Assembly: GCA_963676845.2 (NCBI GenBank)
Contig: CAXXKK010000026.1
Location: 57,652-121,651, forward strand
Direction: 5' to 3'
DNA: 64,000 bases
DNA from: G963662675 sp963676845
GTDB taxonomy: Bacteria > Bacteroidota > Bacteroidia > Bacteroidales > Prolixibacteraceae
This document shows positions 1 to 7,344 of the stretch, one piece after another. Every line of letters begins with the position of its first letter. Positions within the stretch are counted from its first letter, which is position 1. The notes beneath the pieces are model-generated. The model did no database searches and was not told the DNA's origin. It saw only the letters and a program-made list of their open reading frames with translations. Position numbers and translations under genes: made by a program.

Positions 1-668
1 AGGATAAGAAAGAGAATGGCTACTGTTCCATTAGCTTCAAATGAGTCATAATAATATTCAGCCCAACTTTTAAAGTTTAAATTACCTGGTCTAAAGCTGT
101 ATTTTCTTAATCCTTCAAGACTCGGATCATTTGTGTTTGCAGAACTAAAAGCGGGTAAATAGAATTTTTTCTTTTCATTTGGTTCTTCTATGATTCCAAG
201 TTTATCGATTTTAAATAGTTGACTTGATTTTGAAAAAATTGAATCTGCAAATGCATAAATTTCATGTTCTTGGATCCATCCAAGTGTGTCTATAAAATTT
301 GCTTCGGTTTCATCATCCATGAGTCTGGCAAAAATCAAGTTTAGTTTATCTGCAGCACCCAAAAAAGTGCATCGGTTTGACTTTAGAATTGTTTCAAATG
401 TGTCTTTTTTCATTTCTGATGAATAAACTTCAATAACTCGAATTTCCCCTGTGTATCTTTGAACTTTTATAATACGCTTAGAGTTATTTGTACCATTAAT
501 AAGATGGAATAGGCTTTGCATGACAAAATTTGAGAGCTCTTTCTTATTATTACTTTTCCCTCTTGTCTCAGTTATAAAGTATTTGCCCTTCTCAATGTAG
601 AAACCATATTCTTCTTGATCGTTTTTGGTGTCTTTACTATCAGGAATTTTTTCTTTCAAATAATCCAT
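1..668 (-). CDS. N-terminal part of DUF927-like primase/helicase (runs off the window)
   Basis: The minus strand is open from an ATG at 668 to the window edge, giving about 222 residues without a stop. Features that recall DUF927 (mobile-element primase/helicase proteins) are a segment resembling 'RVIEVYSSEMKKDTF', then 'FIDTLGWIQEHEIYAF', which matches the family's 'GW...y..p' block, then 'FYLPAFSS' and a W-containing segment. In such proteins the C-terminal part is an SF3/RecA-like helicase, which would lie outside the window. The ATG overlaps the stop of the upstream HTH gene by one base, so the two are co-translated. Gene reality is secure. The family call rests on my recollection of the motif spacing and is moderate. 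Confidence 0.6.
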   Translation of the reverse strand, partial: MDYLKEKIPDSKDTKNDQEEYGFYIEKGKYFITETRGKSNNKKELSNFVMQSLFHLINGTNNSKRIIKVQRYTGEIRVIEVYSSEMKKDTFETILKSNRCTFLGAADKLNLIFARLMDDETEANFIDTLGWIQEHEIYAFADSIFSKSSQLFKIDKLGIIEEPNEKKKFYLPAFSSANTNDPSLEGLRKYSFRPGNLNFKSWAEYYYDSFEANGTVAILFLI

Positions 669-934
669 TAAGCATTACTTTTTAAAGCTTCAATAATTTC
701 AGATTTCAAAAAGAAAATTTTGCGACCAGTACCGTGTTTTTTGAAGATGCCTTCATTTACTCTTTTACTAAATGTAGGTATTGACATTCCAGTAAATTTT
801 GATGCTCTGGTCAAGCTTAATTTATCATCTTCAAAATCAATTTTATTGGATTGTTTTGAATCTTCAGAAATGATTTCTTTTAAGGCTGCCTTTAAATCAT
901 CTCTTTCGGCAATAATGACTATTTGTTTTTTCAT
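668..934 (-). CDS. Small excisionase-like helix-turn-helix DNA-binding protein
   Basis: 88 residues. The C-terminal half has the HTH_17/MerR-like form used by Bacteroidota excisionases: 'LSLTRASKFTGMSIPTFSKRV' gives the first helices, followed by 'GIFKKHGTGRKIFFLKSEIIEALK', the wing with a basic GTGRK turn. The N-terminal third is charged and may be a coiled or linker segment. It directly precedes and overlaps the primase-like gene by one base and is divergent from an XRE repressor gene, the usual control arrangement of an integrated element. It may act as excisionase/recombination directionality factor or as a transcription factor for the primase gene; the sequence cannot decide. Confidence 0.72.
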   Translation of the reverse strand: MKKQIVIIAERDDLKAALKEIISEDSKQSNKIDFEDDKLSLTRASKFTGMSIPTFSKRVNEGIFKKHGTGRKIFFLKSEIIEALKSNA

Positions 935-966
935 AATTAAATTAAATTACATCTACGTTTAAATAA

Positions 967-1085
967 ATTTAGTGCAATTTAAACTAAATAATGCTATTTC
1001 GAACTATTTATAGTTATTATTTAGCAGATAAATTGTCTTTTAAACTATAAGTTGATGAAATTTGCTATTTTTAAACTAATAGTTT
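967..1085. promoter_or_regulatory. Cluster of palindromic operator-like sites between divergent HTH genes
   Basis: Between the minus-strand HTH gene (start 934) and the plus-strand XRE gene lie several dyads built on AACTA/TAGTT halves: AACTAT-TT-ATAGTT at 1002-1015, AACT-ATA-AGTT at 1043-1053, and AAACTA-A-TAGTTT at 1073-1085. A looser ATTTAG...CTAAAT pair lies near 966-988. The repeated half-site indicates binding of one dimeric regulator, most simply the XRE protein acting on both promoters. A TACATTTG box at 1093-1100 has the Bacteroidota -7 form. Confidence 0.55.
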
Positions 1086-1099
1086 GTATTTTTACATTT

Positions 1100-1633
1100 G
1101 TGGAAACATTAAATGAAAAGATAAAGAGGCTCAGAAAAGAAAAAGGCCTAAGCCAACTTGAATTATCAAGTGAAATTGGCATCTCTCAAACTGCTTACGC
1201 AAGTATTGAAAGTGGTAAAACAAAAAGTGTAACCATAGAAATTGGCAAAGGACTTTCTAAAATCCTAAATGTTGATTTTGGTGTTCTTTTTGATGTCGAT
1301 ATTAATAATAATGCCTCGTTAATTAGTGAGTTGAAGAAAGAAAATGAGAGATTAAAACAAGATCTAGATGTTTATCGCAATATATATCAGATATTGAAAG
1401 ATAAAGAAATGGTAAGTTCTCCTAAAATGAGCAATGTTAAACCTAATCAGTTCTTAGGTTATAATGAAAAGGATTTAGATGATATATTATTGTCTTCAGA
1501 AGAAAGGGATGAAGAATTCTATAAAAAGTTAGAACACGACCATGTTTTAAGAATGATATTTGAAGAGGGGTTAGTTTCTTCAGGATGGGCTCTTGATGTC
1601 TGGAAAAAATTTGTTAGTGAGCACAACAAATAG
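1100..1633 (+). CDS. XRE-family transcriptional regulator (element repressor candidate)
   Basis: An N-terminal Cro/C1-type HTH ('LNEKIKRLRKEKGLSQLEL', then 'IGISQTAYASIESGK') is followed by a charged coiled-coil-like stretch ('LISELKKENERLKQDLDVYR') and a C-terminal region rich in acidic residues. The frame is open from TTG 1052 and ATG 1055, but that extension is hydrophobic and covers a perfect palindrome at 1073-1085, so I place the start at GTG 1100, immediately before the HTH. This is uncertain, because a -7-like box also overlaps it. The divergent gene is excisionase-like, so a lysogeny-type repressor for the element is the natural inference. Confidence 0.75.
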   Translation: METLNEKIKRLRKEKGLSQLELSSEIGISQTAYASIESGKTKSVTIEIGKGLSKILNVDFGVLFDVDINNNASLISELKKENERLKQDLDVYRNIYQILKDKEMVSSPKMSNVKPNQFLGYNEKDLDDILLSSEERDEEFYKKLEHDHVLRMIFEEGLVSSGWALDVWKKFVSEHNK

Positions 1634-2035
1634 CAATGTCCCATAAAGTGTGAAAGTGAAAAGTTATCATGATTCTTATTGAGCTATTAAAAAGCTCAAA
1701 ATACCTCACACATATTTTTTGTATATTATTGTTTAAGTTTTCTGATATTTCCATTATTTTGATTTTTACCAACAAACTCATGGGTATTATTAATTGCTGC
1801 TCCAAAAATTAAGAAATCTGCAAATTTATTGGTGAGTATTGAACTACTGCTATTTGAAACGTTTCCTTCCTTAATTCAACTCTATTCTCAGCCTTTTCAA
1901 AGAATATTAATCATGTGTCTTTAGTTAAAAAAAATATGAGAATACAAATTATTGTGATATTTATACTTTTTTGTTTCTTGCCTTTAAATTGCTACATAAT
2001 ATGCAAGTTCATTTAATAAATAAACCTTCAAGGCT
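1634..2035. other. Intergenic stretch without a recognised gene
   Basis: About 400 AT-rich bases. The only structure I see is a short dyad, TTGAGCT-N7-AGCTCAA at 1679-1699, downstream of the XRE gene and possibly a weak terminator. No convincing reading frame or RNA gene was found on either strand. Confidence 0.5.
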
Positions 2036-2329
2036 ATGAAAATTAAGATCAGAAAAGTAGAAGCTACCCCGATAGAATTCTTTAATGCTCTTTCAACCTT
2101 AGTCTCGATACATGAAAAGATACCTCGAGATACTTATCAAGGCACAAACTTGGAATATGTATGCAGAAATTTAGGAGTTAAAACACTTGAGTTTTGGAGA
2201 TTTAAATTTGAAAATGAAGAATACTTTGACAATCACTTTGTTATTCAAAAAATTGGTTCTACTCCTAACATTTTTAATATTTGGAGGAAGGAAACATTCG
2301 ATAATTTCACTGATAATCAACAGAGTTAA
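2036..2329 (+). CDS. Hypothetical protein, 97 aa
   Basis: Not recognised. The predicted protein is soluble and mixed alpha/beta, with aromatic-rich segments ('LEFWRFKFENEEYFDNHF'). It has no signal peptide, no membrane segment and no Cys cluster. It begins at ATG 2036 after a long AT-rich leader and stands alone between the XRE regulator and the GIY-YIG-like small gene. The coding case rests on an uninterrupted frame with reasonable residue composition; it is accessory cargo of the element. Confidence 0.5.
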   Translation: MKIKIRKVEATPIEFFNALSTLVSIHEKIPRDTYQGTNLEYVCRNLGVKTLEFWRFKFENEEYFDNHFVIQKIGSTPNIFNIWRKETFDNFTDNQQS

Positions 2330-2344
2330 ATTTTGTGATATCAT

Positions 2345-2375
2345 CTTTTTCTTTTCTGGCTGGCAATTAGATCTT
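2345..2375 (+). repeat. Left copy of a ~31-bp direct repeat flanking the GIY-like/AbiC cassette
   Basis: A stretch beginning CTTTTTCTTTTCTGGCTGGC recurs in the same orientation at 3689-3720 with a few substitutions and one extra T. The two copies bracket the two-gene segment 2493-3678. Confidence 0.6.
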
Positions 2376-2492
2376 AAGTAATAGTTCTTTGGGAGGTCGG
2401 TAAATAGTCGTTTTTAACCAGAGAACGCACAATCAAAAACATTAGATAATATTTTGTAAATTAGCACAAATCACCCATTGTAAAATTACAAA

Positions 2493-2780
2493 ATGACTAA
2501 AGATCAAATTATTGCAGCAATCAATCAAAGAGTAAACAACGCCAAAACAAAAGATTACTCAATTTGGACAATTGGCATTACTTCTGAGCCAGAGACACGA
2601 AAAAAGGCACATCTAGAACCAAAATATTGGATACAATGGACAGCTGATTCTCTTGAAACTGCAAGAGCTGTTGAAACCTATTTTTTGAATGAATTTCCCT
2701 CCCAAGAGGCTAAAAGAGTGAAAGGTGGTACTGGGGGTGATATGAATGCACGAAGAACAGCCTATGTATATATCTTTTAG
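2493..2780 (+). CDS. Conserved small protein, possible GIY-YIG-like fold
   Basis: 95 residues. 'WTIGITSEPETRKKAH' near residues 25-40 followed by a W-rich strand ('YWIQWTADS'), a helix with 'AVETYFLNEF', then 'KGGTGGDMNARRTAYVYIF'. The order of strand, Arg-bearing helix and later Glu helix recalls GIY-YIG nuclease topology, but the defining GIY and YIG tripeptides are not both present, so nuclease activity is only a possibility. It lies 40 bp upstream of the AbiC-like gene on the same strand, between the 31-bp direct repeats, and may form a two-gene cargo unit with it. Confidence 0.5.
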   Translation: MTKDQIIAAINQRVNNAKTKDYSIWTIGITSEPETRKKAHLEPKYWIQWTADSLETARAVETYFLNEFPSQEAKRVKGGTGGDMNARRTAYVYIF

Positions 2781-2820
2781 AGAAGAAATTTCATATAAAA
2801 ACTAACCTACTTACACATCA

Positions 2821-3678
2821 ATGTCTAACTCAAAATCTTCAAATAAAAAGATCTGGACTATAGTCGGAATATCACTTGTTGTAGTTCTAACTTTTTGGTT
2901 TGCTAATTATTTCATATTAGTAAACAATGACAATAGAGGAACTTATGGGGATATGTATGGAGCTGTAAACGCATTGTTTTCAGGATTAGCATTTGCCGGA
3001 ATAATCTTCACGATCATTTTACAAAGCAATGAGTTAAAGTTGCAACGTGAGGAGCTACAAGAAACCAGGAAAGAATTCAAAACTCAGAATACTACATTGA
3101 GATTACAAAGGTTTGAAAACACTTTTTTCAATATGCTTTCCCTGCATCACGACATCGTTAGCGGGATTGATTACGATAAAGAAGTATTTATCCCAGATGA
3201 TCCTGAATCTTTTACTGTATTACGAAGAGGACATAACAAAACAAAAAATTTTACAGGTAGGGATGTATTTGAGGATCATTACGAAGCACTTAAAAAAAGA
3301 ATGGTAAAATGTTTAATTGTTGATGATATAGATTCAGAATATATGGGGCTTTATTGGAAATTCCAAAATGATTTTGATCATTATTTTAAAAATTTATATC
3401 GGATTATAAAACTTGTTAATACTACTCAATTTACTGATGGAAAAGATGCAGAAAAAGAGTATTGGGAAAAGTACAAATACACAAGTATTATTCGTTCTCA
3501 GCTATCTGCTTACGAGTTGTTGTGGTTATTTTACAACTGTCTAAGTGAAAATGGGAATGAGAAATTTAAGCCTCTAATTGAAAAATATGCTCTTTTTAAG
3601 AGTTTTAGGTTTGAGGAACTTGCAAAAACCGAGCATAAAGATTTTTATAAGAAAGGTGCATATGAAAAGAGAGTCTAA
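2821..3678 (+). CDS. Putative phage abortive-infection protein (putAbiC-like)
   Basis: 285 residues. Two N-terminal membrane helices (about 12-33 and 45-67) are followed by a coiled coil ('NELKLQREELQETRKEFKTQ') and the block 'RFENTFFNMLSLHH' that I associate with the putAbiC family (PF16872). Later come 'FKNLYRIIKLVN' and 'IIRSQLSAYELLWLFYNCL', also typical. Members are annotated as anti-phage abortive-infection proteins. The mechanism is not established here; an inner-membrane anchor with a cytosolic helical effector is the visible architecture. The gene sits inside an integrated element between short direct repeats, fitting defence cargo. The stop is followed at once by the right repeat copy. 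Confidence 0.72.
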   Translation: MSNSKSSNKKIWTIVGISLVVVLTFWFANYFILVNNDNRGTYGDMYGAVNALFSGLAFAGIIFTIILQSNELKLQREELQETRKEFKTQNTTLRLQRFENTFFNMLSLHHDIVSGIDYDKEVFIPDDPESFTVLRRGHNKTKNFTGRDVFEDHYEALKKRMVKCLIVDDIDSEYMGLYWKFQNDFDHYFKNLYRIIKLVNTTQFTDGKDAEKEYWEKYKYTSIIRSQLSAYELLWLFYNCLSENGNEKFKPLIEKYALFKSFRFEELAKTEHKDFYKKGAYEKRV

Positions 3679-3688
3679 TGTAAGTAGC

Positions 3689-3720
3689 CTTTTTTCTTTT
3701 CTGTCTGGCAGTTAGATTTA
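3689..3720 (+). repeat. Right copy of the ~31-bp direct repeat
   Basis: Partner of 2345-2375, with the same CTTTTCTG..TGGCA.TTAGAT core. It starts eleven bases after the AbiC-like stop codon. Confidence 0.6.
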
Positions 3721-3890
3721 TTTAGATACTGCAGGAAATCCCCTCCCTTTGTTTTTAAAATATCTCAAGTAATACGATTAATATTTCTTTTTGGATTTAA
3801 ATAAGCCGTTTTCTTATTTAAATATTTCAGTATATGCTTAAATTAGCGTCGGTGTTATTTAAAAAACTTTCAAAAAACTTAAATAAGGAC

Positions 3891-3898
3891 TATCTTTG
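3891..3898 (+). promoter_or_regulatory. Bacteroidota -7 box (TATCTTTG) upstream of fic
   Basis: Exact match to TAnnTTTG, 24 bases before the ATG at 3922. No clear -33 element and no Shine-Dalgarno site are visible. Confidence 0.55.
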
Positions 3899-3921
3899 TT
3901 TAAATCTAAACAAAAAATGAA

Positions 3922-5030
3922 ATGAATAATTTTATTGCGGGAAAATACATTAGTCAGGGAACATATAAGAGTTTCCAACCGGAAGAAATTAATAGACCCT
4001 GGTCTATTGAGAACATGGAGTTATTCACTCTATTAAGTAAAGCAGATAGGCAAATAGGCCGGTTAGATATGTATTCTGAATACATCCCGAATATTGATTT
4101 ATTCATTAGCATGCACGTTTTAAAAGAAGCAACCCAATCAAGCAAAATTGAAGGAACAAAAACGAATATTGAAGAAGCATTATTAGAAAAAGAAGATATT
4201 TCCCATGAAAAAAGAAATGATTGGGAAGAGGTTCAGAATTACATTAGGGCTCTTAATTCAGCAATAAAGAATCTCGAAAATCTTCCTTTTTCTTCCAGGT
4301 TAATTCGCCAGACACATGAAATATTATTGCAAGGTGTTAGGGGAGAACATAAACAACCAGGTAATTTCCGAACCAGTCAAAACTGGATAGGTGGTGCATC
4401 TATTTCTGATGCAACTTTTATCCCCCCGGTTCACAACTCAGTGAATGGATATATGAGTGATTTAGAAAAATTTGCTCATAACGAAGAAATCTTTTTCCCT
4501 GAATTATTAAAGATTGCATTAATACATTACCAGTTTGAAACAATTCACCCATTCTTAGATGGGAATGGGCGTGTTGGTAGACTTATGATCACACTCTACC
4601 TAGTCGAAAAAGGGATTCTAAAAAGCCGATTTTATATTTATCTGACTTCTTTGAAAGAAATAGAACTTTGTATTATGACAATCTCATGAAGGCAAGAGCT
4701 CAAAATGATATAATCCAATGGTTTAAGTTTTTCTTAGTTGGGGTTATTGAAACAGCAAAAAGCAGTATTGAAACTTTTGATGGAATATTAAAACTACAAA
4801 AAGAAGTAGATGAGAAATTGCAAACTCTTGGAGGTAGATTAAATAATGCACAACTTTTACTTGACCAACTATATCAACATCCTATGATAGACGCAACTAA
4901 AGCAAAAGAAATAACCAATCTAACAAATCCTACTGTTTATAAATTATTAGAGGATCTTGAAAGGTTGGGGATTCTTAGAGAAATCACAGGTGGAAAAGAG
5001 GAAAGAAGTATCTGTTTATTGATTATTTAA
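3922..5030 (+). CDS. Fic-family protein adenylyltransferase, frameshifted
   Basis: Two frames join into one protein of about 370 residues, the usual length for this subgroup. The Fic motif HPFLDGNGRVGR is intact, including the catalytic His. The N-terminal inhibitory motif S-x-x-x-E-G ('SSKIEG') is present, marking a class II Fic enzyme held inactive by its own helix. The C-terminal part carries a winged-helix domain ('ATKAKEITNLTNPTVYKLLEDLERLG'). The frame breaks at the A5 run 4620-4624; restoring one A gives 'KPILYLSDFFERNRTLYYDNL', as in homologues. The break is not at a classic slippery heptamer, so it is an indel or a read error. Fic enzymes AMPylate target hydroxyls; the target here is unknown. 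Confidence 0.82.
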
Positions 5031-5058
5031 GATTATTCCAATAATGGATTATTGGTTT

Positions 5059-6343
5059 CTAGCTTTCTAATATGCTCCTGAATGTCTTATTCATATCCTC
5101 TTTTTTCTTTTCAGGTTCGTATTTTCTATACTTCATGAATGTTCGGTATTCTGATTGTCCAACAATATCCATGATTAAGCTTTCTGGCATATCGTATTTG
5201 TGCGCAAGGTTTATAAATGTTTTTCGGGCTGTATGAACCACTATAAATTCATATTTAGGTTTAGTAATATCTTTTCTTTTATTCCCTGGATAAGTTGTTT
5301 TGGTGAATGGTTGTTTAATACCAGCAGCTGCGCAACAATCTTTGATGTATTTGTTTAGTTTAACATCGGAATATTTAGGTAATGATTTAAATGAATAGTT
5401 TATACTTGTCAATTATCTTCTGAGCCATTGGCAAGATTGGAACTTCAATTGTTTTAGAGGTCTTAATCGCATTTTTGCGGATTATGCCATTTTGAATATG
5501 ATCTTGGTTTAAATCCATCAAATCGCTATAACGTAATCCAGTATAACAACCAAAAACAAATACATCTCTTACCTTGTCCAGTTTTTTATCTTCAAACCGG
5601 TGTAAATACAACATGTTTAATTCATCTTCGGTTAGATAAATAATATCAATATCACGTTCCGGAGCGATAAACTTCAGATGTGATGTTCCTGAGTAGTATT
5701 CTCTATCTATAGCCCATTTCAAAAATGAAACAAGTACATTCCTATATTTTGCTAAAGTATTCGGTTCTAGTACTTTTTTGTATTTCTTATCTGATCCATC
5801 TTCCAGGAACTTCCCTCTTTCTTCATAGCTATATTTTACAAATTCATCCCAAAAATTTAAATCTATATTTTCGAATGTTAATTCATATCCAGCATTCTTC
5901 TGAAATTCAAAAATATAGTTTTTTGCTGTTGTTGAATTTCGAACAGTGTTATAAGCCCATATAGTTCTCTTGGATTCAATATATTCATCAAAAGCTTCAT
6001 TAAACTTTATTTTTGAGATCTTTTTATTTCCTGTTTTTCCCGCAAAAAAATCTTCAACTAACTTTAGAGAAAGAGGAATATTGTTCAAGAGACAATAATT
6101 GAAGAAGTCCTTAGCTTTCTTTTCGTATTCATCCAATAGTAAATTAATTTCCTTATATCGATTGTAAGGTTCCGTTTCTCTATTGGGAGAAACTCTTTGT
6201 CTCTTAGAATTCCAATGTCTCAATTTCACTTTATCAATAGCCTTATATCTGGCTTTTGATTCAACAGATATCTTAGCCCGTATAGGGATAAGTTTGTTTT
6301 TATCTTCTTTGCTTTTGTTGAGATGAAATCCTATTTTAGTCAT
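5059..6343 (-). CDS. Tyrosine recombinase / integrase, frameshifted
   Basis: About 428 residues if joined. The N-terminal arm-binding domain is of the Bacteroidota type ('FHLNKSKEDKNKLIPIRAKI'), followed by a SAM-like core-binding domain (about 110-215) and the catalytic domain. The first catalytic Arg is in 'GCYTGLRYSDLMDL'. The H-x-x-R box is 'HTARKTF', and the C-terminal part has 'GQSEYRTFMKYRKYE' with candidate nucleophile Tyr. The frame breaks at the T3 run 5399-5401 (one surplus base), between 'PILPMAQKIIDKYK' and 'YSFKSLPKYSDVKLNKY'. It is the outermost gene of the mobile element, next to the probable attachment site at 6516-6533. Confidence 0.86.
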
Positions 6344-6515
6344 GTTTGCATCCTCATTTGTAGATAATCAAATATACAAAAGGGGAACGAAAAGGGGAAC
6401 GTTTTTTGTTGAAAATAGAAATAATTTGAATTAATTTTGATAAAAATGAATCTATAACATCCTACATTACAGCAATCATATAGAATTTTAAACAATCTCA
6501 AAAAATATATGCGTA

Positions 6516-6533
6516 CCCCCACTCCGGGTACAA
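6516..6533 (+). mobile_element. Probable attachment-site remnant resembling a tRNA-Leu 3' end
   Basis: The sequence CCCCCACTCCGGGTACAA reads as the T-stem 3' strand (CCCAC), the acceptor 3' strand (TCCGGGT) and the discriminator A of a leucine-type tRNA, but no tRNA body precedes it. A strong terminator follows at 6542. Integrases often use tRNA 3' ends and leave such a fragment at one junction. The intact tRNA should lie at the other end of the element, outside the window. Confidence 0.35.
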
Positions 6534-6541
6534 CTCAGGAT

Positions 6542-6582
6542 AAAAGGTCGCTTATAGTCATATGATTTAAGCGACCTTTTTT
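6542..6582 (+). terminator. Intrinsic terminator downstream of the att-like site
   Basis: Stem AAAAGGTCGCTTA with TAAGCGACCTTTT, an 11-14 base loop and a following T run. It has no upstream gene on the plus strand here except the tRNA-like fragment, consistent with it being the original terminator of the target tRNA. Confidence 0.65.
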
Positions 6583-6840
6583 ATTTCTACTCCACATATA
6601 TTTTTACATAGCAATAACTGCTACAATCTTCTTCTTGATGGAATAATTAACTAGCGAAAAGGATCTTATTTAAAGATCGGTTCTACGTATTCTTTTTTTA
6701 AATCTGGCAGTTTACAATCCTTTCCGATCTTTTTGTTGAAGATTGTTAATCTGCATTCTCTAAATTTATTTACATCTTTTTAAAATAAATACAACCTTTT
6801 TAGTAGGATATTCGTTTCTTTGTATACAGTAAAAGCGAAA

Positions 6841-7233
6841 ATGATCCGAAAAGCAAGCCATATTGTTATTTCTACTGTATTGTTAATCCTTACCATGGGA
6901 TTTACAGTATCGCAACACTATTGTGGAGAGCGCTTGGTTGATGTATCAATTCTTTCAGCTGATTCCGGGGGATGTTCCGCTGATGGTTCCTGCTCAATGG
7001 AAATGAGCTGTTGCCATAACGAACAGCATGTTTTCCAGTTGGATGAGGATTATACACAACCGATTGTTATAGATCATGTTCCGTTTATACAGATAGATTT
7101 GTTTGTTTTTGAATTGCCAACTGATCTTAGATCAATGGATGAATCTCAAACTGAGGTCTTTTCTGATGATGAATCACCGCCTCCGCTGGATGTTTCAACT
7201 TATCTTTCTTCTATCCAGGTTTACCGTTTATGA
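6841..7233 (+). CDS. HYC_CC_PP-type small exported protein linked to metal efflux
   Basis: 131 residues from ATG 6841. The frame is open from 6820, but the ATG directly precedes the signal-type helix 'HIVISTVLLILTMGFTVSQ'. The three blocks of this small Bacteroidota family are visible: 'HYCGERLV' after the signal segment, a Cys-rich region ending 'EMSCCHNEQH', and 'ESPPPLDV' near the C-terminus. Cys, His and Met residues in the middle suggest metal contact. It lies about 110 bp upstream of the RND efflux gene on the same strand; in this family the neighbour is typically a heavy-metal export operon. A role as periplasmic metal-binding accessory is inference. Confidence 0.65.
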   Translation: MIRKASHIVISTVLLILTMGFTVSQHYCGERLVDVSILSADSGGCSADGSCSMEMSCCHNEQHVFQLDEDYTQPIVIDHVPFIQIDLFVFELPTDLRSMDESQTEVFSDDESPPPLDVSTYLSSIQVYRL

Positions 7234-7344
7234 TTTTTGTAAACGATTGCATTTGTGTGTATAACCATGTGCATGAATGGTGTTTGTATTGACCATTCTG
7301 AAGGTCATGTATAAATCGTTTGTAGAATCATAAACTGTTATTTC

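Noticed and set aside
1614..1805. 63-residue minus-strand frame downstream of the XRE gene
   Set aside because: Low-complexity composition and overlap with the XRE gene end; no start signal or similarity.
4618..4630. Programmed ribosomal frameshift in fic
   Set aside because: The run CTAAAAAGCC does not give a proper X-XXY-YYZ heptamer in frame, and five other genes in the window have comparable homopolymer lesions.
6340..6522. 60-residue minus-strand frame upstream of the integrase
   Set aside because: It covers the probable att region and integrase promoter region and has a composition typical of AT-rich noncoding sequence.
6500..6540. Complete tRNA gene at the att site
   Set aside because: Only the 3' acceptor and T-stem side can be matched; no anticodon or D arm precedes it.
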